NCBI GenBank assembly: GCA_947462685.1
Contig: CANHPL010000020.1
Coordinates: 1-44,346 of the forward strand
Reading direction: 5' to 3'
DNA: 44,346 bases
From: Burkholderiaceae bacterium
GTDB lineage: Bacteria; Pseudomonadota; Gammaproteobacteria; Burkholderiales; Burkholderiaceae
In this document: in pieces, positions 33,506-42,286 of the stretch
Layout: each line of letters starts with the position of its first letter
Numbering within the stretch: position 1 is the first letter of the stretch
The notes under the pieces: model-generated
The model's input: only the letters and a program-made list of their open reading frames with translations
What the model was told of the DNA's origin: nothing
The model's database searches: none
Translations under genes and position numbers: made by a program

Positions 33506-35050
33506 TCAACGTTTAAGCTCTAGCATTGGTTGACTTCTAGAAGGAATTATATGCCTTGACGAATTTTTGAGTATAAAAGAAATAGGTTGCCCAATTGATC
33601 CAAAACCTGCTTGGATATCATTACTCGACATGATGCTAGCTCGATCCCTAAAAACGCGGATATATACGATGTTTTTATCTCCTTGAAAACTAATTTGTCG
33701 GCCAACCGTTGCCCCATTGGGTACTCGAATCAGCAAGTCTTGTAAACCATTAGGTATTTGAGTACGGGCTAAAAAAACATTAGCTGGTAAATTAGACCAA
33801 TGACGAACATCTGCTGAGCTAATTTCAGCCATCGTTAGGCCAGTAATCAGGCCTGCGATCGCGCCTAATGTAGCTTGATTGGAATTATTGGCATGATTTC
33901 CTTGAATGGCCCTCTGTGTCCCAATTTGGGCAAAAACTTGTGCAATAGCTCGACTGGCGCCACGAATCATATAACCTGGCATTTCATCACGCAAATCACG
34001 TCTGGCCATACTATCCACACTTGTTACCATATTTAAATTAACTGATTGACCTCCCATCACAATTTGTCCAGGATTATATAACTCGGTATTAGGGGCGATG
34101 AATGGATAAGATACAGTCGCAAATCGAATTTGGCCACCAATTGGGATTGGAATACTCGATTTAAAATTATCTATAAAGGGTAAAAAACCAGTTTCAATAA
34201 CAAATAACGTATCCGTTGTCCCGCTTGGTGTTGTATTAATTGGCTTACTGATATTTGTATCTAAGTTTTTTAGGCCTTCATGCAAAAAAGGTAGGTCAGG
34301 ACGTAGTTCAATGGCTTGACGATAGCCCGGCGCGGCTAATGAAGGCTCTCGCAGTTTTTCAAAAATAAACCCTGCTAGATAATGCGCGGCGGCACTTTGA
34401 TAAGAATTTATTAAACTCATCGTTTGCGGATCAGAAATCGTATTGACGGGATAGCCATTAATCATCGGATTCCCCTGGAAAACTCGATTATCTAATTTTC
34501 CTTGCACCCCATTAATCCCTTTATTTCTTACCTCAGCAAGGGCTTGATATTTAACATCATTGAAACTAGCAATGTCTTGCTCTCGTTTGACCATCTTCAT
34601 CACTTCAACGCGTGCATTATCCCAGTCACCAAGTAAGGCATGATTTAAAGCAATCGAGTAAGCTAACATCGTTCCCTCAAATCCCTTCAAAATGTAATCT
34701 TTACCGATACCTTCGGCCAAAAAGTACCCACCCACATTTGATATAGAAGATTTAATCGTGGACTGAGTTAACTCGTTTTGACGAAGAATCGCATCAGCCG
34801 CCAAGAATTCAGCATTACTTTGAGCCAGACGGTAGGTGCCCATCAAGCGCAAAATACTTCCCTGCTCTAGGTTATAAAGGTTATTTCTTGATGGGATAGA
34901 TTGTTCAATAGCAACCGATGCGGCTGGTAAGTTACCCATGGCAAATACTTGTCGCGTTTGATTCACTTTAGTTTGTTGGCTCGCACAACCAGAGAGAACA
35001 AATACTAATAGGAAAAAGTACCTTCGTAATTTCGTTCGAAAACTGAGCAT
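33506..35050 (-). CDS. COG3014-like TPR lipoprotein of the lpoB locus
   Basis: Predicted lipoprotein of 514 residues: signal peptide ending in VLSGC (Cys22). Helical repeats resembling TPR cover about 40-260 (SAAAHYLAGFIFEKLREPSLAAPGYRQAIEL is one, split as SAAAHYLAGFIFEKL and REPSLAAPGYRQAIEL). The C-terminal half is beta-rich with a glycine-rich hydrophobic stretch (GAIAGLITGLTMAE). Proteins of this kind accompany lpoB and ycfL in several gammaproteobacteria, but the function is not known. It is the first gene of the set, 39 nt before the YcfL gene, and divergent from the ygiQ-type gene. Confidence 0.8.
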   Translation of the reverse strand: MLSFRTKLRRYFFLLVFVLSGCASQQTKVNQTRQVFAMGNLPAASVAIEQSIPSRNNLYNLEQGSILRLMGTYRLAQSNAEFLAADAILRQNELTQSTIKSSISNVGGYFLAEGIGKDYILKGFEGTMLAYSIALNHALLGDWDNARVEVMKMVKREQDIASFNDVKYQALAEVRNKGINGVQGKLDNRVFQGNPMINGYPVNTISDPQTMSLINSYQSAAAHYLAGFIFEKLREPSLAAPGYRQAIELRPDLPFLHEGLKNLDTNISKPINTTPSGTTDTLFVIETGFLPFIDNFKSSIPIPIGGQIRFATVSYPFIAPNTELYNPGQIVMGGQSVNLNMVTSVDSMARRDLRDEMPGYMIRGASRAIAQVFAQIGTQRAIQGNHANNSNQATLGAIAGLITGLTMAEISSADVRHWSNLPANVFLARTQIPNGLQDLLIRVPNGATVGRQISFQGDKNIVYIRVFRDRASIMSSNDIQAGFGSIGQPISFILKNSSRHIIPSRSQPMLELKR

Positions 35051-35153
35051 ATCGATATGGATATTTAACTTATTGATTTAAAAGGCTACAAGAATTTCAT
35101 AATAAATCATTTAGCTGGGCATAAAAGCCTAGAATCGCTTAAAATAATGCTCT

Positions 35154-37478
35154 ATGAACGCCCCGCGCACTCTATTTTCGATTCCCTCTGCGCCTCATCT
35201 TAATTCTTATCCGAAATTTTGGGCTGAGTGTTACGGTCGCGCACCATTTTTGCCCATGTCGAAAAAAGAAATGGACATTTTAGGATGGGATAGCTGCGAC
35301 ATCATTATCGTAACTGGTGACGCTTATGTAGATCACCCTAGTTTTGGCATGGCTATTATTGGTAGACTTCTTGAATCTCAAGGTTTTCGTGTTGGGATCA
35401 TTTCTCAACCAGATTGGCAATCTGCAGATCCATTCAAAACTTTAGGTCAGCCCAATCTGTATTTCGGTGTGACTGCCGGCAACATGGACTCAATGATCAA
35501 TGGTTACACCGCCGATCGAAAGATTCGTAAAGATGATGCTTACACAGCCGGGGGTATGAGTGGGAAACGTCCTGATCGCTGTTCGTTGGTATATGCACAA
35601 CGCTGCAAAGAAGCTTATCCACAAAGTCCCATCATTATGGGTGGAATTGAAGCCTCTTTACGAAGAATTGCTCATTACGACTATTGGCAGGATAAAGTTC
35701 GCAGGTCTATTTTGGTTGATGCCAAAGCGGATATTTTGCTTTATGGTAATGCTGAAAGAGCTCTAGTTGAAATCACCCATCGCCTCTCTCGCGGCGAGAA
35801 GGTTCAAGAAATTACAGATGTTAGAGGAACAGCATTCATTCGTCGGACACCAGCTTCAGATTACCTAGAGATTGACTCTAGTGAGGTGGATGAACCAGGA
35901 AAAATTGACGCTGCGATTAACCCCTACTTAATGCCAGATGAACAAGCTGCAGCACAGGGTGAAACTTGTGCTAAATCATCAGATGCATCCGTCCAGAAAG
36001 TTGTAACTGAACAAACGATTCAGTTTCAAATACCAAAAAAACAAAAATTACATCGTGATACGACCGTCATTCGACTACCTAGTTATGAAGCAGTTAAACG
36101 AGATGCTGTTCTTTACGCTCATGCGAATCGCGTTTTGCATCTTGAAACCAACCCAGGTAATGCCCGCGCACTTGTTCAGCAACATGGTGAAGGTGCTTCC
36201 ATTAGAGACGTTTGGTTAAACGCGCCTCCCATCCCGTTGACTACCGAAGAAATGGATTTTGTCTTTGATCAACCTTATGCTAGGGCCCCCCATCCCATTT
36301 ATGGAGATGCAAAAATCCCCGCTTGGGAAATGATTCGTTTTTCAGTTAACATCATGCGCGGTTGTTTTGGTGGCTGTACTTTCTGTTCGATCACTGAACA
36401 CGAAGGCCGCATTATTCAAAATAGATCCTCAGATTCCATCATCCGCGAAATTGAAGACATTCGAGATAAAGTTCCAGGATTTACGGGTGTGATCTCTGAT
36501 CTTGGTGGTCCAACAGCCAATATGTATCGCATTGCTTGTAAATCACCCGAGATTGAAGCCCATTGTCGAAAACCTTCGTGTGTATTTCCTGATATTTGCC
36601 CCAATCTCAATACTGATCACACGCCATTAATTCAGTTATATCGAAGAGCTCGGACTATACGAGGTGTAAAAAAGATTTTAATCAGCTCAGGCTTACGGTA
36701 TGACCTTGCAATTAAAGCGCCAGCGTATATAAAGGAACTTGTCACACATCACGTCGGTGGATATTTAAAGATTGCGCCTGAACATACGGAGTCAGGACCA
36801 CTCACCAAAATGATGAAGCCTGGTATCGGGAGCTATGATCGCTTTAAAGAACTATTTGATAAATACTCCAAAGAAGCCGGAAAAGAACAATACTTAATTC
36901 CCTACTTCATTGCAGCACACCCCGGTACTAGTGATGAAGATATGATGCACCTTGCAATATGGTTAAAGTCCAATGGCTTTCGGGCTGACCAGGTGCAAAC
37001 TTTTTATCCATCGCCAATGGCAACCGCTACTGCGATGTACCATACCAATAAAAACCCACTACGAAAAGTCACACGAGATAGTGAAACAGTTGATATTGTC
37101 CGTGGTGAAAAAAGACGTCGTTTACATAAAGCTTTTTTACGCTACCACGATGCCAATAATTGGCCGCTATTACGTGAGGCTTTGAAAAAAATGGGGCGCG
37201 CTGATTTAATTGGTAATGGCAAGCATCACCTCATTCCGAGTTATCAGCCTAAAACGGATGGAACTTATCAAAGTGCTCGTAGAAAAAATTCAACGACAGT
37301 TGCTGGTGCAAATGCCACTAGTCGCACACGAATTAGCTCAAAAACCGCTAACAATCCACGAGACTTCACTATCCCAGAGAATGAACAACGCTCTAGCCGT
37401 CCATCAAAGGGCACCATATTGACGCAACACACGGGCCTGCCTCCCCGTTCAGGCATACGGTCAACTCGTAAAAAATAA
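35154..37478 (+). CDS. ygiQ: YgiQ-family radical SAM protein
   Basis: Large radical SAM enzyme (UPF0313) of 774 residues, close to the family's usual length. The N-terminal part has [28 protein letters not shown] and [17 protein letters not shown]. The [4Fe-4S] cysteines are Cys404, Cys408 and Cys411 in [17 protein letters not shown]. The C-terminal region has [12 protein letters not shown] and [17 protein letters not shown], then a basic, Ser/Thr/Arg-rich tail (about 705-774) without apparent fold. Substrate is unknown. Divergent from the lipoprotein set, followed at once by a Nudix gene. Confidence 0.93.
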   Translation: MNAPRTLFSIPSAPHLNSYPKFWAECYGRAPFLPMSKKEMDILGWDSCDIIIVTGDAYVDHPSFGMAIIGRLLESQGFRVGIISQPDWQSADPFKTLGQPNLYFGVTAGNMDSMINGYTADRKIRKDDAYTAGGMSGKRPDRCSLVYAQRCKEAYPQSPIIMGGIEASLRRIAHYDYWQDKVRRSILVDAKADILLYGNAERALVEITHRLSRGEKVQEITDVRGTAFIRRTPASDYLEIDSSEVDEPGKIDAAINPYLMPDEQAAAQGETCAKSSDASVQKVVTEQTIQFQIPKKQKLHRDTTVIRLPSYEAVKRDAVLYAHANRVLHLETNPGNARALVQQHGEGASIRDVWLNAPPIPLTTEEMDFVFDQPYARAPHPIYGDAKIPAWEMIRFSVNIMRGCFGGCTFCSITEHEGRIIQNRSSDSIIREIEDIRDKVPGFTGVISDLGGPTANMYRIACKSPEIEAHCRKPSCVFPDICPNLNTDHTPLIQLYRRARTIRGVKKILISSGLRYDLAIKAPAYIKELVTHHVGGYLKIAPEHTESGPLTKMMKPGIGSYDRFKELFDKYSKEAGKEQYLIPYFIAAHPGTSDEDMMHLAIWLKSNGFRADQVQTFYPSPMATATAMYHTNKNPLRKVTRDSETVDIVRGEKRRRLHKAFLRYHDANNWPLLREALKKMGRADLIGNGKHHLIPSYQPKTDGTYQSARRKNSTTVAGANATSRTRISSKTANNPRDFTIPENEQRSSRPSKGTILTQHTGLPPRSGIRSTRKK

Positions 37479-38009
37479 ATGCATATGTGGCATGTAATTC
37501 AAGAATATTGTTTGGCTTTTCCGATGGAGGCAATGAAACTTCTTGAGAAAACACGCTTTTTAGAGTCAGTGATCGATCCATTTCCCCGTGATCTCCTTCC
37601 AGGACATATCACTGGTAGCGGTATTTTGATTCGGAATGAAAAGATGCTCTTAATTCATCATCGCTATATTAAAGAGTGGTTTCAGCCCGGAGGGCATATC
37701 GATCCTGGTGAGTCACCACTAGAAGGCGCTATTCGAGAAGTTGCAGAAGAGACAGGCTGGCAATCCATGCCCTCCTCACTATGGAGAAATGATTTACCAA
37801 TTGATATTGATGTTCACATCATTCCAGCTAATCCAAAAAAGCAAGAGCCTGAACATCTGCACATTGATTTTGCTTTCTTACTTGAGCCAGTGTATGAAGG
37901 CATTGCAAGTGATCCAGAAAGTATTGGTTGGTTTGACCTCACATCTTGTTCGGCAGAACGTCTTACAAGATGTGTCGAAAAATTTCAACGCTTAAATAGA
38001 GCCCAATAA
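37479..38009 (+). CDS. Nudix hydrolase
   Basis: Protein of 176 residues with a complete Nudix box, GGHIDPGESPLEGAIREVAEETGW, shown in two parts as GGHIDPGESPLEGAIR and REVAEETGW (about residues 69-92). It hydrolyses some nucleoside diphosphate derivative; the substrate is not predictable. The start at 37479 directly follows the ygiQ stop and has no Shine-Dalgarno, so coupling or an internal start at 37524 or 37533 is possible. The 3' end overlaps the convergent ChrA gene by 18 nt. Confidence 0.9.
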   Translation: MHMWHVIQEYCLAFPMEAMKLLEKTRFLESVIDPFPRDLLPGHITGSGILIRNEKMLLIHHRYIKEWFQPGGHIDPGESPLEGAIREVAEETGWQSMPSSLWRNDLPIDIDVHIIPANPKKQEPEHLHIDFAFLLEPVYEGIASDPESIGWFDLTSCSAERLTRCVEKFQRLNRAQ

Positions 38010-38582
38010 GCCACTCGCACCAATCACGGCCCCACCAGCGAGTAACCATAAAATATGTATCTTGGTGCCCCAAACAAGAAAAAGTGTTGTGAGCGCTATA
38101 AGCCATATCGGCCAATTGTGCGCAAGCACAAAATCTCCGCGCACAATCACCCAGCTTGAGACCAGCATTGAACCAATCACGACTGGTGCTAATCCTTTTT
38201 TAAATGCGACAACCCCCATTTTTTCACTATTCTTTTGCACCCACCTTGTAGCGGTAAACGTCAAGATGCAAGACGGTGTCAAAGCACATAAAAGACAAGA
38301 TACAAATCCTAAGATAGCAAATACATACTGAGAATGACCAACAGGGGTAGCATTCATACCAAAGCTCCAACCCATCATGGCTAACATCAATGCATTAGGT
38401 CCTGGAGATGCTTGAGCAAGCGCAATCCCGGATGAAAACTGCGACTCTGTTAGCCAAGCATGTTCATCAATAAAAAAGCGATGAAACTCCGGAATGAGCG
38501 CAATTGCTCCACCAATTGCAAAAAATGACATGGTTGCAAAATGAAGTAAAACGGCCAACCAATCACTTAACCCTATATTCAT
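37992..38582 (-). CDS. Chromate transporter ChrA, second half (short-chain)
   Basis: One of a pair of half-size CHR-family membrane proteins, 196 residues with about six hydrophobic segments. The CHR repeat signature reads FFAIGGAIALIPEFHRFFID and GIALAQASPGPNALMLAMMG. Full-length ChrA joins two such domains in one chain; here the halves are separate genes overlapping by 4 nt (ATGA). Short-chain pairs expel chromate in characterised examples, but many CHR genes have no proven substrate. Confidence 0.88.
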   Translation of the reverse strand: MNIGLSDWLAVLLHFATMSFFAIGGAIALIPEFHRFFIDEHAWLTESQFSSGIALAQASPGPNALMLAMMGWSFGMNATPVGHSQYVFAILGFVSCLLCALTPSCILTFTATRWVQKNSEKMGVVAFKKGLAPVVIGSMLVSSWVIVRGDFVLAHNWPIWLIALTTLFLVWGTKIHILWLLAGGAVIGASGLLGSI

Positions 38583-39178
38583 TCTTGTCCCTTTTCAGGA
38601 TAGGAATGCTTAATTTTCCAATAAGTAAGGAATACACTCAAAGTACCCATGATTAATAAAACTGGTATCAGAGGAAACTTAACAATTGCTAAGAGGGTAA
38701 ATGTAATTACTGTAAAAGTAATTGCGCCAAAAAAAGTCAATGGATGTGTCTTTAAACTCGCTGCCATCTTTAAAGAAGTTCCGCCAATCAAACCAGCAGA
38801 TACTGCACCCATCCCATGCAGTGCTCCAGCGATAGCAGGATATTCACGAAACTGTTCAAAAAAGATTGCAATTAATATAAGCAATAGCGCTGGCATCGAA
38901 AAAATGCCCGCAACAGCCATAAATGCCCCCATTGCTCCAAAGCATCTAGCCCCCAACATAACTGACAAATTAACAATATTAGGCCCTGGGAGAACTTGAG
39001 CGACAGCCCATTCCTCCAAAAAAACTTGTGGGGTAAACCATTTTCGCTCTTCCACAAGAACACGCTGAGCGACTGGAAAAACACCTCCAAATCCTTGCAG
39101 TGCTAATTTCGTCAGTGCCCAATAGAGCTCAGATAAAGATTTGGGGCCCATTTGAGGAATGCTAACTTTTTGTTCCAT
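38579..39178 (-). CDS. Chromate transporter ChrA, first half (short-chain)
   Basis: Partner half of the CHR pair, 199 residues. The signature is ALQGFGGVFPVAQRVLVEE and AVAQVLPGPNIVNLSVMLG, followed by about five further membrane segments (MPALLLILIAIFF, LTFFGAITFTVITFTLLAI and others). Each half inserts with opposite topology in the known pairs. It is upstream of and coupled to the second half. The promoter is in the 45-nt gap shared with the divergent binding-protein gene. Confidence 0.88.
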   Translation of the reverse strand: MEQKVSIPQMGPKSLSELYWALTKLALQGFGGVFPVAQRVLVEERKWFTPQVFLEEWAVAQVLPGPNIVNLSVMLGARCFGAMGAFMAVAGIFSMPALLLILIAIFFEQFREYPAIAGALHGMGAVSAGLIGGTSLKMAASLKTHPLTFFGAITFTVITFTLLAIVKFPLIPVLLIMGTLSVFLTYWKIKHSYPEKGQE

Positions 39179-39223
39179 ATAATAGTTTTAGACACGAATG
39201 ACAAAAGAATACATTAAGATACT

Positions 39224-40027
39224 ATGAAAAGACTAATCATACTTGCCCTTACAACCATACTTCACTTTTTTACTACTATGACCTTAGCTAACCCTCTTCA
39301 ATCAATTCAATCTGAACTTGCTCCTTCAGGAAAAATCCGCGCCTCAATTAACGTGGGAAACCCTATCTTAGCGAAAAGAGATTCTTTACAATCAGAACCC
39401 TATGGCGTTTCGATTGACCTTGCAAAAAACTTAGCCAAAGAACTAGGTGTTGAATTGGAACTTGTCGTTTTTGATTCAGCTGGAAAATCGGTTGACGCGG
39501 TTGCCAATAAAAAAGCTGACTTTGGATTCTTCGCTATTGACCCGGTTCGCGGCAAAGAAATTAGTTTTACGAATGCTTATGTCGTGATTGAAGGTGCTTA
39601 TGTCGTGCCTGGTAATTCTTCAATCAAAACAAATGAGGAAGTCGATCAAGCAAAAAATAGAATTGTAGTTGGCAAAGGCAGCGCTTACGATCTCTATCTC
39701 ACACGTGAAATTAAACATGCGCAAATTGTGCATGCACCTACGTCACCCAAAGTTGTTGAATTTTTTGTAAATGGTGGCTATGAGGTCGGCGCAGGTGTTA
39801 GACAACAGTTAGAAATGGATTTGACAATATATCCCAATTTAAGATTGTTACCGGGCCGTTTTATGCAAATTAATCAATCCATGGGTGTTAACAAGGATGT
39901 CAGTGATGCCGCAAAGGTATATCTAAAAAATTATGTTGAACGGATGAAATCCTCAGGATTTGTCAAAGATGCGTTAAAAAGACATCAAATACAAGGAGCC
40001 GCAGTAGCACCTGCGCAACCAGAGTAA
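39224..40027 (+). CDS. Amino-acid-type ABC transporter substrate-binding protein (SBP_bac_3)
   Basis: Periplasmic binding protein of 267 residues. Signal peptide 1-23 (LIILALTTILHFFTTMTLA). Domain landmarks are GKIRASINVGNPILAKR, PYGVSIDLAKNLAKELGVE, KKADFGFFAIDPVRGKEISF and KNRIVVGKGSAYDLYLTREI. No permease or ATPase is adjacent, so it is an orphan receptor. Polar amino acids are the usual ligands of the family. Confidence 0.88.
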   Translation: MKRLIILALTTILHFFTTMTLANPLQSIQSELAPSGKIRASINVGNPILAKRDSLQSEPYGVSIDLAKNLAKELGVELELVVFDSAGKSVDAVANKKADFGFFAIDPVRGKEISFTNAYVVIEGAYVVPGNSSIKTNEEVDQAKNRIVVGKGSAYDLYLTREIKHAQIVHAPTSPKVVEFFVNGGYEVGAGVRQQLEMDLTIYPNLRLLPGRFMQINQSMGVNKDVSDAAKVYLKNYVERMKSSGFVKDALKRHQIQGAAVAPAQPE

Positions 40028-40136
40028 ACCAATCAATATAAATATCGATCCGAATAGCAAAGTAGGATTGATCCCGCTCTTCGTCAATTAATTGCAGGTC
40101 ATCCTTAATAGGATACTGTAGGAAATGTTTAATTAT

Positions 40137-40213
40137 TGGGGTGGCTGATGGGGCTCGAACCCACGACAACAGGAATCACAATCCTGGACTCTACCGACTG
40201 AGCTACAGCCACC
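40137..40213 (-). tRNA. tRNA-His (anticodon GTG)
   Basis: Complete cloverleaf on the minus strand. The acceptor GTGGCTG (40206-40212) pairs with CAGCCAC (40141-40147). The D arm is TAGCTCAGTCGGTAGAG, the anticodon loop TTGTGAT gives GTG (His), and the T arm GGGTTCGAGCCCC is canonical. The extra 5' G at -1 (40213) faces discriminator C73 (40140), the histidine identity pair, and CCA is encoded (40137-40139). Confidence 0.98.
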
Positions 40214-40228
40214 ATAGAAAAGATTTCT

Positions 40229-40257
40229 ATTCTACATCAAATAGGCTGTGCAAACAA
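40229..40257 (-). promoter_or_regulatory. Candidate tRNA-His promoter
   Basis: Minus strand TTGTTT (40252-40257), 17-nt spacer, TAGAAT (40229-40234), 16 nt before the tRNA. A small inverted repeat ATAGAAA-AGA-TTTCTAT (40214-40230) lies between. The tRNA may thus have its own start, besides read-through from the SOS promoter upstream. Confidence 0.4.
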
Positions 40258-40271
40258 TGATCCTAGCCGAA

Positions 40272-40379
40272 TTAAACGCTATCTTTGCAAATCCACTCTT
40301 TGCGACCAAACTCGCCTAAGCTCTCATCAAAAATAAGCCAAACTAAAAATGATTTCAATCCAAAAGTCATTGTTTTCAT
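40272..40379 (-). CDS. Putative SOS-induced small protein (35 residues)
   Basis: Unrecognised short gene of 35 codons with unusually strong expression signals: AAGGAGA ends 6 nt before the ATG, and a consensus-like promoter with a LexA box sits 30-58 nt upstream. The protein has a hydrophobic, aromatic N-terminal stretch (residues 5-17, TFGLKSFLVWLIF) and a polar tail with acidic and basic residues (DESLGEFGRKEW) and one Cys. The stretch is short for a full membrane span; an inner-membrane or membrane-surface peptide is possible. It recalls in design other SOS small proteins such as TisB of E. coli or SidA of Caulobacter, but I see no sequence match. It lies between an acyltransferase gene and tRNA-His. 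Confidence 0.65.
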   Translation of the reverse strand: MKTMTFGLKSFLVWLIFDESLGEFGRKEWICKDSV

Positions 40380-40408
40380 CGTATATCTCCTTCGTTCGTT
40401 GAGATATT

Positions 40409-40437
40409 AATATACTGTACATTTATACAGTATTCAA
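40409..40437 (-). promoter_or_regulatory. Sigma-70 promoter of the 35-codon SOS gene
   Basis: Minus strand TTGAAT (40432-40437), exactly 17 nt, TATATT (40409-40414). Expected start near 40402, leaving a leader of about 23 nt before the ATG at 40379. The spacer is filled by a LexA box. Confidence 0.75.
40415..40430. promoter_or_regulatory. LexA box 1, inside the promoter spacer
   Basis: CTGTACATTTATACAG fits CTGT-N8-ACAG, and the palindrome extends to TACTGTACATTTATACAGTA (40413-40432). It occupies the space between -35 and -10, so LexA would exclude RNA polymerase. Confidence 0.85.
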
Positions 40438-40466
40438 GTACTTTTTATAATTATGTTGTTTTTTTA

Positions 40467-40482
40467 CTGTTTATGTATACAG
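40467..40482. promoter_or_regulatory. LexA box 2, upstream
   Basis: CTGTTTATGTATACAG, a second CTGT-N8-ACAG site, 52 bp (about five helical turns) from box 1 and 5 nt past the acyltransferase stop. Same-face spacing suggests joint binding with box 1. Confidence 0.75.
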
Positions 40483-40487
40483 TGTTG

Positions 40488-41129
40488 CTATACACTCTTT
40501 TTACTATCTGAGGGACTCCAAAGCTCTATGGGAGCCATGCTTTGTGGAAATCGCCCCACTTTTCCTTGATACTGCAGTTGAATCAAGGACATATCAAGAG
40601 ATTCGTCACCCTGAAAATAAGCAAATTCTGTTACCCCTACCTCTTTTTTTGCATAATCTATATAGGCAAAACCTACCGGATAACCTGTCAAGATGGCTAG
40701 ACGATAAAACCCACTTCTCCAACCTGGCGTTTTTTTTCTAGTTCCCTCAGGTGTGATTACCAACCAAAAATAATCGTTTGACTGCATTTCCTGCGCTAAC
40801 TCCGCAACGTAACCCTGCGGACTAGTCCGAACCACTGGTCTGCCGCCTACATGCTTTAACCACCATCCCACCAATGGAATCTTAAATAAACTCTCTTTGG
40901 CCAAATAATTCACTGGAATACCAATCGCCCACTTTGCCAAAATCCCAATAAAAAAATCTACGTTTGATGTGTGTGGATATACGATGAGAATGCCATGATT
41001 TTTCGGTAACCCATGAAAACGTATTTGCCACCCCAACATTTTTAATATCGAGCGACTCATCCAATTGCCAGAAAATTGAAGCCACTGGCTTTTATCTTGA
41101 ATGGTGCTAGCAGATTGCGCATCAGGCAT
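40488..41129 (-). CDS. Lysophospholipid acyltransferase-family protein
   Basis: Glycerolipid acyltransferase-like protein of 213 residues. The catalytic HX4D motif is HTSNVDF near residue 53, and the glycerol-binding motif is TPEGTRKK near residue 126. One hydrophobic stretch (about 58-75) may anchor it to the inner membrane. The family includes 1-acyl-glycerol-3-phosphate acyltransferases, though this short, divergent type is often of unknown acceptor. It overlaps the upstream DUF2244 gene by 8 nt. Confidence 0.88.
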   Translation of the reverse strand: MPDAQSASTIQDKSQWLQFSGNWMSRSILKMLGWQIRFHGLPKNHGILIVYPHTSNVDFFIGILAKWAIGIPVNYLAKESLFKIPLVGWWLKHVGGRPVVRTSPQGYVAELAQEMQSNDYFWLVITPEGTRKKTPGWRSGFYRLAILTGYPVGFAYIDYAKKEVGVTEFAYFQGDESLDMSLIQLQYQGKVGRFPQSMAPIELWSPSDSKKSV

Positions 41130-41580
41130 ATTTTTTTAATTCCTGCTTAAACTCTTGTAAAAAATCATTTCTCAATGAAACATGCATAAATTGTCCGATT
41201 TCCACTTTTTGCCCTTGGTACGCCAATGCAATTAATTTCCGTGAACTTAACAATCGCTCTAACCTCACCCACGCGGGATTGAATACTTGTTTGTTTACTG
41301 CTCCTGCACTCGAAGTCTCAATCGCTAATTCGCCTTTATTTAAGGTAATGCATTCGTAGTCGGTTGCATGACGCGCATAGACTAATAAGGCAAAGCCTAA
41401 AACAATCAATTCCAAAATGGTAAAGGGAAATACCAGCCAAACACCTTGACTCAAAAAAAAGCCTGCGACAATCAAAGACAAGCTTGATTGAGCTAGATAA
41501 AATAAACCTACCTGCTTAGGTGTAAACGAGCAGTTTTTTTTAAACACCCATCGAACATGGGCACTCATAGAATTAATCAT
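41122..41580 (-). CDS. DUF2244 membrane protein
   Basis: Predicted inner-membrane protein of 152 residues with two adjacent hydrophobic segments (about 25-46 and 48-68) and a cytoplasmic C-terminal part containing DYECITLNKGELAIE and NPAWVRLERL, typical of DUF2244. Function unknown; relatives often lie near cytochrome oxidase genes, which are not seen here. Starts at 41580 or 41568 are possible. The start lies only 4 nt from that of the divergent gene. Confidence 0.82.
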   Translation of the reverse strand: MINSMSAHVRWVFKKNCSFTPKQVGLFYLAQSSLSLIVAGFFLSQGVWLVFPFTILELIVLGFALLVYARHATDYECITLNKGELAIETSSAGAVNKQVFNPAWVRLERLLSSRKLIALAYQGQKVEIGQFMHVSLRNDFLQEFKQELKKYA

Positions 41581-41584
41581 ATTA

Positions 41585-41890
41585 ATGAATTATATAAAAA
41601 TTACATATTTTTTGATTGCTCTAATAGGCCTAACTGGTTGCGATCGAAGAGATTATGTTACTTGGAAGTGTCAAACAAGTTCAACAAATGAGAAAAACTT
41701 TACGATGATTTTAGATGGGTCAAATCTTAAGATCGGTCAAAACCAATATCGGTACTGTGGAAGTTTAGGGCCTATTAGTTACTTTAATCAAGAATGTCCG
41801 CCAATCATCAATCAATCCGAATTTATATTTGAACAAAAATTAGGTATATTAATGATAAAAGGTGTACGCTATCAATGTAACGCTTTATAA
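41585..41890 (+). CDS. Small putative lipoprotein, function unknown
   Basis: Protein of 101 residues with signal peptide and lipobox LTGC (Cys19 in IALIGLTGCDRRD). The mature part has further cysteines at about 29, 58 and 70 and near the C-terminus (YQCNAL), so disulfides in the periplasm are possible. I do not recognise a family. No Shine-Dalgarno is seen; its promoter must overlap the divergent DUF2244 gene. It precedes the CoA-binding gene by 5 nt. Confidence 0.7.
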   Translation: MNYIKITYFLIALIGLTGCDRRDYVTWKCQTSSTNEKNFTMILDGSNLKIGQNQYRYCGSLGPISYFNQECPPIINQSEFIFEQKLGILMIKGVRYQCNAL

Positions 41891-41895
41891 AATCA

Positions 41896-42285
41896 ATGAG
41901 CCCATTTAAATCACTTCTTAATAACACCCAAGTCATTGCTATTGTAGGTTTATCCAATAATCCTGAAAAAGCATCATTTCGGGTCGCGGAATTTATGCAA
42001 CGTCGTGGCTATACCATTGTTCCTGTGAACCCAAATGAAGTAAATATTTTGGGTGAAAAGTGCTACCCTTCTTTAGAAGCAATACCGCATCCGATTGATA
42101 TGGTAAATGTCTTTCGCCCAGCAAAAGACTGCCTAGAAATAGCTCACAGCACTGTCACCATTAATGCTAAATCACTTTGGCTGCAACTGGGCATTGTGAG
42201 TGAAGAGGCGCAAGATTTAGCCACCCATGCAGGTCTTGATTTCGTAATGGATCATTGTCTAAAAATTGAATGCCAATCTTTTTAA
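41896..42285 (+). CDS. CoA-binding domain protein (YccU-like)
   Basis: Single-domain Rossmann-like protein of 129 residues, cytoplasmic. VIAIVGLSNNPEKASFRVAE is the nucleotide-binding loop, followed by RRGYTIVPVNPNEVNILGEK, PIDMVNVFRPAKDC, LWLQLGIVSEEAQDLA and the end MDHCLKIECQ, all typical of the CoA_binding_2 family. Physiological role unknown. It is within a short plus-strand run. Confidence 0.92.
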   Translation: MSPFKSLLNNTQVIAIVGLSNNPEKASFRVAEFMQRRGYTIVPVNPNEVNILGEKCYPSLEAIPHPIDMVNVFRPAKDCLEIAHSTVTINAKSLWLQLGIVSEEAQDLATHAGLDFVMDHCLKIECQSF

Positions 42286-42286
42286 A

